Shown here piece after piece: positions 9,727-19,216 of a DNA stretch of 64,000 bases (position 1 is its first letter; every line of letters starts with the position of its first letter). The position numbers and the translations under genes were made by a program. Where the stretch lies: NCBI GenBank assembly GCA_963764565.1, contig CAVXTD010000005.1, positions 51,985 through 115,984 on the forward strand. The letters run 5' to 3'. A model generated the notes under the pieces. It saw only the letters and a list, made by a program, of their open reading frames with translations. It was not told the DNA's origin and did not search any database. This DNA is from DATBLE01 sp963764565. Its GTDB lineage: Bacteria; Actinomycetota; Thermoleophilia; Gaiellales; Gaiellaceae.

Positions 9727-12700
9727 GTGTCCGAGGCGGCCTTCGTTCATCTGCACGTCCACTCGGAGTACTCGATCCTGGACGGGGCGTGCCGCATCCC
9801 GGCGCTCGCCGCCCGGGCCGCGGAGCTCGAGATGCCTGCCGTGTCGCTCACCGACCACGGCTCGCTGGCAGGCGCCGTCGAGCTCTGCCGCGAGGCCGGA
9901 AAGCACGGAATCAAGCCGATCGTCGGCTGCGAGGTCTACGTCGCCGACGACCGCCGTCGCCAGGAGAAGGGCTACGCGCACCTGACCCTCCTCTCCGAGA
10001 GCGACGAGGGGTACGCAAACCTGATCAAGCTCTCCTCGCTCGGCTACCTCGAGGGCTACTACTACAAGCCGCGCGTCGACTGGGAGCTGCTCGAGCGGCA
10101 CGCCAAGGGTCTCGTCGCGCTGTCCGGCTGCCTCTCCGGGCGCGTCTCGAAGGCGCTCGAGGAGAGCCGGCCGCAGGACGCCGCCGCCGACCTCGACCGG
10201 CTCGTCCAGATCTTCGGCCGCGACTCGACCTACGTCGAGATCCAGAACGCCGGTCTCGAGCCGCAGCAGCGGATCAACCCGCAGCTCGCGAAGCTGGCCC
10301 AGGCGACCGGGCTTCCGCTCGTCGCGACGGGCGACGTCCACTACCTGCTCCACGACGACGCGCGCGCTCACGAGGCGCTCCTCTGCATCCAGTCGGGCGA
10401 CTCGCTGAAGAACCCGAATCACTGGCGCTTCGACACCGACCAGTTCTACTTCAAGACGCCTGCCGAGATGGCGCTCGACTTCGCCGCCTACCCCGACGCG
10501 CTGCGGCGCACGCTCGAGGTCGCCGAACGCTGCAACGTGACGATCGAGACCGACCGGCTGCTGCTGCCGCACTTCCCGACGCCGGACGACCGCGACGCCT
10601 TCGAGTACCTCGTCGAGCTGTGCGAGGAAGGGCTCTCGAAGCGCTACCCGTCAGTCACACCGGAGCTGCGAGACCGCCTCCAGTTCGAGCTGAAGACGAT
10701 CCGCGAGATGGGCTTTGCCGACTACTTCCTGATCGTCTGGGACTTCGTCCACTTCGCGAAGACGCACGGGATCCAGGTCGGCCCCGGCCGCGGTTCGGCC
10801 GCCGGCTCGCTCGCCGCCTACTGCCTCCAGATCACCGACGTCGACCCGATCCGCTACGGGCTCCTGTTCGAGCGGTTCCTCAACCCCGGGCGAAAGTCGA
10901 TGCCGGACATGGACATCGACTTCGCGGTTGCCGGGCGCGAGCGGGTGATCAACTACGTCGCCGAGAAGTACGGCCGCGACCGCGTCGCTCAGATCATCAC
11001 GTTCTCGACGATGATGGCGCGCGCCGCCGTCCGCGACGCCGGGCGCGTGCTCGAGATCCCCTACGGCTCCGTGGACAAGGTCGCGAAGCTGATCCCGGAA
11101 GGGCCGAAGGTCTACCTCGACGAGTGCCTGAAGCCCGGGCAGGAGCTGAAGCAGGCCTACGACGCCGATCCGGTCGTGAAGGAGATCGTCGACCTCGCGA
11201 AGCCGCTGGAGGGGCTCGTCCGCGCCGACTCGATCCACGCAGCAGGCGTCGTCATCGGAGACCGCCCGCTGATCGAGTACGTGCCGTTGCAGCAGAAGGG
11301 CCACGACCAGGAGGTCGTCACCCAGTTCCCGATGGGCGACGTCGAGGCGCTCGGCCTGCTGAAGATCGACTTCCTCGGCCTGCGCAACCTCGACGTGATC
11401 GACAAGGCGGTCGAGCTGGTCGGCGACCTCGACATCGACGGCCTCCCGCTCGACGACGAGCCGACGTACGAGATGCTCCGCCGCGGCGACGCGATCGGCG
11501 TCTTCCAGTTCGAGTCGTCGGGCATGCGCGAGGCGCTCCGCCAGGTCAAGCCGACCGAGTTCGAGGATCTGATCGCGCTCGTCGCCCTCTACCGGCCGGG
11601 GCCGATGCAGTACATCCCGGTGTACGCGCGCCGCAAGGCCGGTCAGGAGCCGGTCACCCACATCGACCCGCGCCTCGAGTCGATCACGGGCGACACGTAC
11701 GGGATCTCGATCTACCAGGAGCAGTCGATGGAGATCGCGAAGCAGATCGCCGGCTTCTCGCCCGCCGAGGCGGACGACCTGCGCAAGGCGATCGGCAAGA
11801 AGATCCACTCGCTGATGGCCTCGCTGAAGGAGAAGTTCATCGCGGGCTGCATCGAGAACGGCACGACGCAGCAGGTCGCGCGCCAGCTGTGGGACGACAT
11901 GGAGAAGGCCCAGGACTACTCCTTCAACAAGTCGCACGCCGCCGGCTACGCGCTGATCGCCTACCGGACGGCTTGGCTGCGGGCCCACCACCCGCGCGAG
12001 TACATGGCGGCCCTGATCTCCTCGGTGATGAGCACCAAGGACCGCGTGCCGTTCTACGTCAACGCCTGCAACGAGCTCGGGATCGAGGTGCTCCCGCCCG
12101 ACGTGAACACGTCGCAGCTCGACTTCGCCGTCGTCGAGGGGAAGATCCGCTTCGGGCTGAACGCGGTCAAGAACGTGGGCGAGACCGCGTGCCGCGCGAT
12201 CATCGAGGCGCGCGAGTCGGGCGGGCGCTTCGTCTCGGTCTGGGACTTCACCGAGCGCGTCGACCCGCAGGTCGTGAACAAGCGCGCGCTCGAGTCGCTG
12301 GTCAAGTGCGGCGCGCTCGACTCGACCGGCGCCTCGCGCCGGGGGCTCGTCGAGGTGCTCGACCAGGCGCTCTCCTGGGGCGGCCGCGAGCAGGCCGACC
12401 GCATCGCCGGCCAGGGCTCGATCTTCGATCTCGCCGAAGAGGCGGGGCCGGACCGCCCGCGACACCACCCCGAGATCTCCGCCGCCGAGTACGAGAAGAA
12501 CGAGCTGCTCCGGCTCGAGAAGGAGACGCTCGGCTTATGGGTCAGCGAGCATCCGCTCGCCGACGTCGGCGACCAGCTGCGCCGGAAGACCGACCGTCCG
12601 CTGGCCGACCTGGAGCGTTGCCGCGACGGCGAGATCGTCACCGTCGGGGGGATCGTCTCCTCCGTCAAGCAGCTGACGACGAAGAAGGGCGATCCGATGG

Positions 12701-13114
12701 TCTTCCTCCGCCTCGACGACCTGACCGGCAGCGCCGAGGCGGTCGTCTTCAACTCCGTCTACACCGCGTCACGCGAGCTCTGCGAAGCCGACCGGGTGCT
12801 GATCCTCAAGGGGCGGGTCGACCACAAGGAGGGCGAGTCGAAGCTGATCGCGATCGAGGTCAGCGAGTTCGAGGCGTATGTCGCGCCGACCGAGGTCCGG
12901 CTCAAGGTCGATGCGCGCAGGGCGCCCGGCGGGAGCGCTGCGCGAGCTCGGCCACGTCGTGCGCGACTACCCGGGCGAGGCGAAGGTCGTGCTCGCGCTC
13001 GAGACCTCGGAGGGCCCGCGCACGCTCGAGTTCGGCCCCGAATACCGCGTCGCTCCGGTACCGGACTTCTACGCCGAGGTGAAGGCGCTGCTCGGCGAGG
13101 CCGCGGTCCTGTAG
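9727..13114 (+). CDS. dnaE: DNA polymerase III alpha subunit
   Basis: GTG start (MSEAAFVHLHVHSEYS). The product is about 1129 residues, typical of actinobacterial DnaE1. An N-terminal PHP domain (HLHVHSEYSILDG, LTDHGSLAGAVEL) precedes the polymerase core. The core shows GPGRGSAAGSL and the catalytic acidic motif SMPDMDIDFAV near residues 395-405. Tandem HhH and OB-fold regions follow (VTVGGIVSSVKQLTTKKGD). One base is in excess between 12915 and 12935. Correcting it joins VRLKVDA to ALRELGHVVRDYPGEAK and the natural C-terminus at 13114. It is the replicative polymerase and acts in the holoenzyme. The frame slip must be an error, because the gene is essential. Confidence 0.95.
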
Positions 13115-13191
13115 CTCCCGGCCCCGCCGCCAAGCTCGACAATGCCCCGACGATCGTGTAGAACCGGCGGATCCCCAGGAAGGAGCCGTAG

Positions 13192-14205
13192 ATGCGCCGC
13201 GTCGCCGTTCTCGGTCTCATCCTCGCGGTGGCGGGCAGCCTCGCGGGATCGGCATCCCCGACGCACGGAAAGAACGTGTGGTCGGGACAGTGGACGACCA
13301 GCACCGGGACGCTCGGGCTGCGCTGGATCAGCGACGCGGACGGCACGAAGGCGATTGAGACCTTCGGTGGCAGGCCGTGCCCCGAGCCGACCGACTACTT
13401 CCGGGGCGGGTACACGACCGGGGCGGGTGACCACGGGGGCGTCGTCGGCTGCACCGTCAACTGGCGGCGGCTGATCGCCCGATGGAACACGAACCTCGCG
13501 AGCGCGCGGGACGGGACCTTCGACGTCTCGTACTCCGGGGACACCAACCCGGCGACCTTCTCGGGTCGCTACCAGGAGGACGGCGGCGGCTCCGGCCCGT
13601 ACACCGGGAGGTTCAAGGGCCATTTCGGCGGCGACGGTGCCCTGAAGGGCGGACCGTCGGTCGCCGGCGAAGGGAAGACGTACACCTTCTCGTTCCGCAC
13701 CTATGCGAACAACGTCAGGGTCGTGAAGCCCCTCGTCGGGGCGTGGCAGCTGGGAGTGGCGCGCGCGACCGGGTCGGGCAAGTTCGAGGCGCACGACGGC
13801 CAGTTAGTGGGCAATCCGGGGACGGTGCGGATCGTGTCCGACCCGCTCCTCAGCAGGTACCCGACGCGGACGATGACCGCGAAGGTGATCGGTTTCAGCT
13901 ACTCGTCCACGCCGCACCCCGCAGCCGAGCTGCTGAGCCTCAAGATCCAGGTCACGGCGAGCAGCCATCCGGAGATCGACTGCGCACCCGGGACGATCGG
14001 CTGGGTGAAGCTCCGGGACACCGACGCCCGCCTCTCAAACGGAAAGAACGGCGACTACGTCACCGTCGGCGACTGGAAATCGAAATGCCCATCGTTCGTC
14101 ATGGGCTGGACGAACGCGGACGGTGGGCCGCGCACCGCGCCGCAGTCGGGCGGCCCGCCGGACGGCGGCCAGTGGGCGATCGTCTCGGTGTCCGCGCCCG
14201 ACTAG
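13192..14205 (+). CDS. Secreted beta-rich protein, family A
   Basis: A 337-residue protein with a strong ribosome-binding site (GGAAGGAG) and a Sec signal peptide (MRRVAVLGLILAVAGSLAGSAS). The mature part is rich in Gly, Thr and Ser, with a pair of cysteines in the C-terminal third (DCAPGTIGWVKL, SKCPSF), and ends in GGPPDGGQWAIVSV. The block YTFSFRTYANN through GTIGWVKLRD and GGQWAIVSV is recognisably similar in order and spacing to the protein at 20388 (YRFTFSAYGN, GTLGVLRLAD, GGNWARVNI), so the two are paralogues. No named domain recognised; probably an extracellular beta-sandwich. Confidence 0.8.
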   Translation: MRRVAVLGLILAVAGSLAGSASPTHGKNVWSGQWTTSTGTLGLRWISDADGTKAIETFGGRPCPEPTDYFRGGYTTGAGDHGGVVGCTVNWRRLIARWNTNLASARDGTFDVSYSGDTNPATFSGRYQEDGGGSGPYTGRFKGHFGGDGALKGGPSVAGEGKTYTFSFRTYANNVRVVKPLVGAWQLGVARATGSGKFEAHDGQLVGNPGTVRIVSDPLLSRYPTRTMTAKVIGFSYSSTPHPAAELLSLKIQVTASSHPEIDCAPGTIGWVKLRDTDARLSNGKNGDYVTVGDWKSKCPSFVMGWTNADGGPRTAPQSGGPPDGGQWAIVSVSAPD

Positions 14206-14343
14206 GAGGGTCTAGCGAAACGCTGGAACTGTCTATCCATGCGGTTTGACGGCATCAAGGGAATCTCGCACACCCCAATATTTGGTATGTCCTACCCCAC
14301 TTTGTGATGAAGGAGACGCTCCCTCCAACCCGAACGCGAGGCG
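14206..14343. other. Left boundary of a lower-GC insertion
   Basis: Immediately after the secreted-protein gene, base composition drops and codon pattern is lost (segments such as CACCCCAATATTTGGTATG). No convincing gene or terminal inverted repeat is visible in this stretch. It marks the edge of the foreign segment that runs to about 16.8 kb. Confidence 0.5.
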
Positions 14344-14842
14344 GTGCCGCTTAGCCAAAGCGACGTCGATGACTTTCTGGCCAGTCCGAAGGATGTACAC
14401 GCACGCGCACAGGCAGCGAAGGCCGCCATCGTATGGGAAGTTCATAAGGAGGGGAAGGTAATGAAATCTCTCATCGAGGTTAGGGGCGTGCTCGTAGGGG
14501 ATGTGTTCTTGCGCGTCAGCTGAAGCTGCCGCGAAGCTGGCAATTCAAGTTGCACCTGACTGGGGTCGAGGTATACGCGTGGGACATTCGCCGCGGTCCT
14601 GGACACCACAGTGATCCCCGGGTTTGTCCGCGGGGCTTTCCGCACAAAGTAAGGGCAGCCGAGCATGAGCACTTTTGGATTGAGGGCATACGTGGACGCA
14701 AATGCGCCAAGCCCCTGAAGGGATTGTCGGGACTACCGACGAGGAGACGTTTCATCGGTTCTGCGACCGAACCCGCCTTTCATTCCCGATGGACTACACG
14801 GATCCGCTCGCCGATGTACAGCTATCCTTTAGGAGTCGGTAA
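14344..14842 (+). pseudogene. First gene of a low-GC two-gene cassette, frameshifted; unknown family
   Basis: From GTG 14344 the frame reads PLSQSDVDDFLASPKDVHARAQ, then MKSLIEVRGVLVGDVFLRL. After single-base repairs it continues as KLPRSWQFKLHLTGVEVYAWDIRRGPGHHS, FPHKVRAAEHEHFWIEG and TTDEETFHRFCDRTRLSF, and stops at TAA 14840-14842. The estimated length is about 165 residues. GC is near 50-55%, unlike the surrounding 70%. The stop overlaps the next start (TAATG), so the two genes were translationally coupled. The make-up resembles the DUF6978-like small proteins of mobile elements, but this is a weak impression only. Either decaying or damaged by read errors. Confidence 0.5.
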
Positions 14843-15606
14843 TGATTAGCTCCGATGACATACGTGATCAGGTTCTCTCGATCCTTCAAGATGATGTAGT
14901 TTGCTACTCCATCGAGGGAACGCGGAAGATCGGCTGTTTTACCCCTATCGAATATCCGGATGGAAGTTGTGTAACTGCCTGGGTCGAACAACATATTGAG
15001 GACCGTTCCTCGAAGTAAGTGATTTCGGAGAGGGATATGCGAAGCTTGACCTGGAGCCACATCAATCGGAGCAGGCGTTTGAGGAGTTGGCAAAAGAGAT
15101 CTGTCGTGGCATCGGAGTCACCTATCAAACCGGTAGTTCAGTACAAGCGCATCGCTCGACAGTCTGGGCGACGCTATTTAGCGGGTTGCTCTCGCGTCTG
15201 CGCAGCTTACGAACGGGTGGACGTTTGAACGCCTCCACGCCGCGAGCGACAGGCGACGGCTGAGTTCGCCAACGAGGTCGCAACTGCGGTGGAGAAACGA
15301 AAGGTGGATGTCAGGCGTGATCAGAAGTTTCCTGGGGCCTCGGGGCATATCCACAAGACAACGATTTTCCTACCAGACCGCGAGGCGATCATGGAGCCGG
15401 TGGGCAGCCATTGGAATCAGGCAGTTTCCATCTACGCCAAGTTCGGTGATCTATCTCGCGTAAACGGATATAGGCTCTATTCGGTAGTTGATGATCGGCA
15501 GCGTTTGCCAGATGAAGAAATTGAGAGATTGCTAATTCAAGTTTCCGGTGTCGTCGTATGGTCACGGCGCGAGACCTGGATTGAGGAGGTAATTAGAACG
15601 CCGTAA
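14842..15606 (+). pseudogene. DUF1828/DUF1829-like two-domain protein, frameshifted
   Basis: ATG 14842 begins MISSDDIRDQVLSILQDD, then TPIEYPDGSCVTAWVE. After one base shift it reads FLEVSDFGEGYAKLDL and FEELAKEICRGIGVTY, resembling DUF1828, where a beta-hairpin with 'SDxG' precedes a helical region. A second repair near 15245 gives ERQATAEFANEVATAVEKRK, then QKFPGASGHIHKTTIFLP and SIYAKFGDLSRVNGYRLYSVVDD, resembling the DUF1829 C-terminal domain. The total is about 254 residues. Such proteins are uncharacterised and frequent in phage and mobile-island settings (family knowledge, function unknown). Low GC and neighbouring transposase remains support transfer. Confidence 0.5.
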
Positions 15607-15706
15607 CGTCCGATGGCCGCAGTATGATGCGTCTTACGTAGATGCAAAAAGTGACCGCCGCGATGCTTCAACATCCGGCGGTCTGGCCCGCGGAGGTTAT
15701 CGCTCC

Positions 15707-16831
15707 TTGGACAAGACGACAGTAGCACGGCCCTCGGTGGCCTCCCAAATCGCCGAACTTCTGGACTCTCCCGAAGTCACCGATCTGATCACGGAGCTTG
15801 ACGATCTTCGCTGGACGGGCACGGAAGGGCTACGGCGCCCGCGCTCTCGTCGGCGCCTGTTTAGTCAAGAGCGTGTACGCGATCCCGACGTGGAGCCGAA
15901 CGGCCGCGACTGATCGCCGAGCACGACGCGCTCCAAGACGCTCTCGGAGCCGCGCCGAGCGTGTACGCCTGCTATAGATTTTCGGCGAAGCTTCTCGCGC
16001 ACAGACCGCTCATGGAGCGAGCCTGCAACGACTCACGCGAGAGACTTGCGCGAGGAGCTTCCTGAGTACGGCGTGGACGTGGCTATCGACGCCTCCGACC
16101 TGCCCGGCCTACGCGAACGGCAGCGGTTCGTCGAGCAAGGGCGGCCCGGAGCGCGAGCGGTACTCCGACCCCGACGCATCGTGGGGGCACCGTTCCGCGA
16201 TCTCGCACGCGGAAGGGTGGAGGGTTCTACGGATACAAACTGAACGCCGCCGTTTGCGCTCGGACTGAGCTTCCGATCGCCTGGCAGGTCGAGACGGCGC
16301 GGAGCGCACGAATCGTCCCTCGCCGACGACCTGCTCGTCGCAGGTCAGCAGCGGGGTCGCCGCCTGAGACCGCGACGCTCGACAAGGGCTACGACGTGGC
16401 ACCCGTCTACGACGCTGCGACGCGCACGGGGTGCTGCCCGTGATCCCGCTCCGCAGAGACGCCGCCGTGAAGCGCGGCGACCACAAGCGCTCCGACGTGC
16501 GAGCACGGCGAGTGGACGTTCGCCGGAGCCGACGTGAAGCGGAAGCTGACGAAGTGGCGCTGCCCGACCGGCGAGTGCCAGCCCGAAGAGCATCTGGCGG
16601 AAGGCATCCCGACTCCACCCGCTGATCCCGCGCGAGAGCAAGCGGTTCGGCGATCTGTACCGGGGGCGCGGCTCAGTCGAGCGGGCGTTCGGCCGGTTGA
16701 AGAACGAGCGCGGCTTGAAGCCGCTCCGCGTGCGCGGCCTTGACCGCGTGGCCCTCCACGCCGATCTTTGCATCCTCGCCACGCTCGCGTCGGCTCTCGC
16801 CCGAGCGCGGGCCGTTCCACTCGCCGCGTAA
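15707..16831 (+). pseudogene. IS5/IS1182-like DDE transposase remnant
   Basis: Assembling the frames gives VASQIAELLDSPEVTDLITELDDLRWTGRKGYGARALVGACL, a catalytic Asp region (YGVDVAIDASDLPAYANGQRF) and GFYGYKLNAAVC. Then come PETATLDKGYDVAPVYDAC (second Asp) and the C-terminal signature GSVERAFGRLKNERGLKPLRVRG (Glu region), before TAA at 16829-16831. Length about 370 residues, normal for this transposase group. At least five frame breaks are present. I could not see clear terminal inverted repeats on either side. The element probably delivered, or inserted beside, the low-GC cassette. Confidence 0.75.
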
Positions 16832-16866
16832 GGCGACTACTCTTTTAGTCCGTGAGGGGACAACCG

Positions 16867-16992
16867 ATGCCGAGGCGCGTCCGTGACCTCCTTGTTGTTG
16901 CGGGGATGCTCGTAGGGCTGCTCATGATCGCCTTTATCATCCAGCTGATCTTGCTCTGGCCGATGCGACACGGACTGTTCCCGGTGAATTAG
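16867..16992 (+). CDS. Very small single-pass membrane protein (41 aa)
   Basis: ATG 16867 to TAG 16992, with an in-frame GTG alternative at 16852. A short basic start (MPRRVRD) is followed by one long hydrophobic helix (LLVVAGMLVGLLMIAFIIQL) and a brief tail. It lies between the transposase remnant and a convergent secreted-protein gene. The hydrophobicity makes it plausible as a membrane peptide, but there is no family evidence. Confidence 0.4.
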   Translation: MPRRVRDLLVVAGMLVGLLMIAFIIQLILLWPMRHGLFPVN

Positions 16993-17008
16993 GGATGGTG
17001 TTGTAGTT

Positions 17009-18091
17009 CTAGGCGCAGGCCGGGTCGGTCGCGCCCGTCGTGCAGAGGATGATGACGAGCTCCGTGGTGTTGTTCGAGCCGTTCGGGTCGGGTCCGCGCG
17101 CGTCCACCGACCACTGCAATGTCATCCTTCCGGCACCGTTCCGGAAGTAGCCGGTGTTCACCTTCGTGCCGGCGACGATCTGGATGCCCGTCTTCACGCC
17201 GGCTTTGACCTCGTTGTAGCTACAGGTCATCCGTGTCTGCACGAGCTCGCAGTCGGATCGCTCCAGCGGAGCCTGCGGGGCCGCGATCGCAAGCGCCGAT
17301 TGGCCGTCGCCGCTGATGTTGACGCTGAACGTGCCGCCCATGCTCGACGAGGGACCGTCGTTCGAGAATCTGGACGTCCCGGAGATCGTCACGCTCTGTC
17401 CGTTCTGGACACCTTTGTAGACCTGCCGTGCCGCGTCGGACGGGATCGCGCGCACGTCGCCGCCGAACGAGAGATCGAGGTCGGCGGCAATGGCGATGTA
17501 CCGGGCGTCGCCGCCCGAGGTCGCCCACGGGTGAGTGCAACGGTCGCCCTTCTTGGTCAGAGCCGCTCTTTCGGCGCGGATCGTGATCTGGTTCGGGCCG
17601 TACCGAAACGCCTTCAACGCCCGGGGAGTCAGCTTCGTATACAGCGCGGACGCGAACTTCCTCGGGAAATGGGCGAGGTCGTCGAGCCGGCCGATCTCGA
17701 TGCCGTTGATCTGCACGACGGCCGAGACGTAGGGCCGGTTCCCGAAAACCTGATTTCCCGGGCCATACAGCAGGTCGAGGTTTCCGTCGATCGGCACGCC
17801 GGGCGCCAGGAACGTCTTCGAGAAGACGACGCGCTGGGCCCCCTGGCCGCAGCTCGCCGCCCAGATCCACTGCCGCGGCAGCTTCGGCCAGGACGAGCTC
17901 CGCTCCAGGTTCAGTCTGGATGCGTCGACGGTGTGGGCGCCCCGCCAGCTCGCATCGGTGCTGATCCGCAACCGCTGGAAGGTGAAGTCGAAATAGGGCA
18001 GCGACTTCCAGTCGATTTCGGCGGCGGCTGAGGATCCGCCGAGGATCGAGAGCATTGCGACGATGCCTGCCAGCATCGCGAGTCGCCGCAT
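17009..18091 (-). CDS. Secreted protein with DUF11-like C-terminal domain, family B (paralogue 1)
   Basis: A 360-residue protein with a Sec signal peptide (MRRLAMLAGIVAMLSILGGSSAAA). The N-terminal half contains IDWKSLPYFDFTFQRL, RQWIWAASCGQGAQRVVFSK, GPGNQVFGNRPYVSAVVQING and GDRCTHPWATSGGDARYIAIAADL. The C-terminal half looks like a DUF11/CARDB beta-sandwich: SNDGPSSSMGG, CxxxxxxxTCSYNEVKAG, NTGYFRNGAG, DPNGSNNTTELVI. It ends TTGATDPACA, as does the paralogue at 19213-20298. Its start faces that of the plus-strand gene at 18194. Extracytoplasmic, perhaps cell-envelope or ligand binding; function unknown. Confidence 0.8.
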   Translation of the reverse strand: MRRLAMLAGIVAMLSILGGSSAAAEIDWKSLPYFDFTFQRLRISTDASWRGAHTVDASRLNLERSSSWPKLPRQWIWAASCGQGAQRVVFSKTFLAPGVPIDGNLDLLYGPGNQVFGNRPYVSAVVQINGIEIGRLDDLAHFPRKFASALYTKLTPRALKAFRYGPNQITIRAERAALTKKGDRCTHPWATSGGDARYIAIAADLDLSFGGDVRAIPSDAARQVYKGVQNGQSVTISGTSRFSNDGPSSSMGGTFSVNISGDGQSALAIAAPQAPLERSDCELVQTRMTCSYNEVKAGVKTGIQIVAGTKVNTGYFRNGAGRMTLQWSVDARGPDPNGSNNTTELVIILCTTGATDPACA

Positions 18092-18193
18092 CGCCGAGAT
18101 CGTAGCCCGCAGCGGGCACTGATTCCAGTTTCCGCCGCTGTCGTGTCCGTCCGCGCGGCCGCGTACTGCAAAGTGTGCGACGATACCCGCTTC

Positions 18194-19216
18194 GTGCGTC
18201 GTCGGAGCGTATTCGTGCTGGCCGTCGCGGTCGCGCTCGGAGCGCTCCCCGTGGCACTCGCCGGCCGTGCGGCGGCGACGGGGTCGATCACGCTCCGGCC
18301 CGGGGTCTCGAAGGCTGAGATCGTCGCTGCGCCGGCACCGATCGGCGGGTCCGCGCGGGTCACGATCTCGGGCCTGCTCGGCCGGAAGAGCTCGTATCTC
18401 GGTTCCTGCGTGTACGACGCGTTCTACGGCAAGTGTCGCGGCGACAAGTGGGGAGCGATTGTCGGGGACACGATCGGGGTGAGCAAGAAGCGCGACGGCA
18501 CCGGAATCGCGTTCCTCTCCACGCAACTCGTCGGCGGTCTTCCTGCCTTCCGCGCCGACCACAGGTACGTCGTCACCCTGAAGTGGTCCGGGCCCGCCTA
18601 CTTCGTCGCATCGCCCTTCGGCGGCGCCCCGCCGACCGGCGAGACGCTGTCCGGCTCGTTCACCCTCGACTTCGGCGGAGAGGCATCGGCGGCGGGGGGA
18701 TCGGACGACCTCCGCGTCAACTTCGTCGTGGCCGCCTTCGGGAAGCCGAATGTCGCGGTGAAGGGGTATCGCAGCGCTCTCACGCTCGTGTCGTCCCGGG
18801 TGAAGGGCAGCGGCCACGCGACCTTTACCGAGAAGGAAGGCTCGCTGCTCGTCGCCACCGAGACGAAGGGATCGATCGTTCACGAAGACACCTACTCGGA
18901 CGGAACGAAGCACACGCTGACGTTCGGCGTCGTCTCCGGGACGCGCTACTTCCCCGCCCAGCACCGGCTCGTGCTCGTCCTCAAGGCGAAGGACTCGAAC
19001 GACCCAGCCTGTGAGGTCGGCGACTTCATCAGCACGACCTTCGGCACGCTCACCCTGCTCCCGCACGAGGACGCGGCCCCGAACGGCGGCACGGCGCTCT
19101 TCGTCGGCGTGCCGAAGACGAAGCTCACGACCCCGTGTCGCCACGCGCACGGCTGGAAGAGCAGCCCGGGCGAAGGCGTGACCGTGCGGATCCTGCTCGG
19201 CGAGTCGAAGCCCTAG
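18194..19216 (+). CDS. Secreted beta-rich protein, distant relative of family A
   Basis: I choose the GTG at 18194 (VRRRSVFVLAVAVALGALPVALAG) because it gives a canonical signal peptide. An upstream in-frame GTG at 18143 would put 17 residues before it. The product is about 340 residues. It has Cys pairs (GSCVYDAFYGKC; DPACEVGDF with TTPCRHAHGW) and a C-terminal arrangement (acidic Cys loop, GTLTLLP, then a Trp-containing strand) echoing the family A proteins on either side. The TAG stop overlaps the convergent stop of 19213-20298 by four bases. It is divergently arranged with the 17009-18091 gene. Confidence 0.75.
   Translation: MRRRSVFVLAVAVALGALPVALAGRAAATGSITLRPGVSKAEIVAAPAPIGGSARVTISGLLGRKSSYLGSCVYDAFYGKCRGDKWGAIVGDTIGVSKKRDGTGIAFLSTQLVGGLPAFRADHRYVVTLKWSGPAYFVASPFGGAPPTGETLSGSFTLDFGGEASAAGGSDDLRVNFVVAAFGKPNVAVKGYRSALTLVSSRVKGSGHATFTEKEGSLLVATETKGSIVHEDTYSDGTKHTLTFGVVSGTRYFPAQHRLVLVLKAKDSNDPACEVGDFISTTFGTLTLLPHEDAAPNGGTALFVGVPKTKLTTPCRHAHGWKSSPGEGVTVRILLGESKP

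Noticed and set aside
10651..12468. 605-codon minus-strand open frame in dnaE
   Set aside because: Antisense shadow of the polymerase gene; composition is Leu/Arg/Asp repeats with no domain.
12900..12940. Programmed frameshift in dnaE
   Set aside because: No slippery heptamer or strong downstream structure; a one-base surplus in a GC-rich repeat context is better explained by read error.
15640..16860. Complete insertion sequence with terminal inverted repeats
   Set aside because: No matching inverted ends or target duplication could be seen around the transposase remnant.
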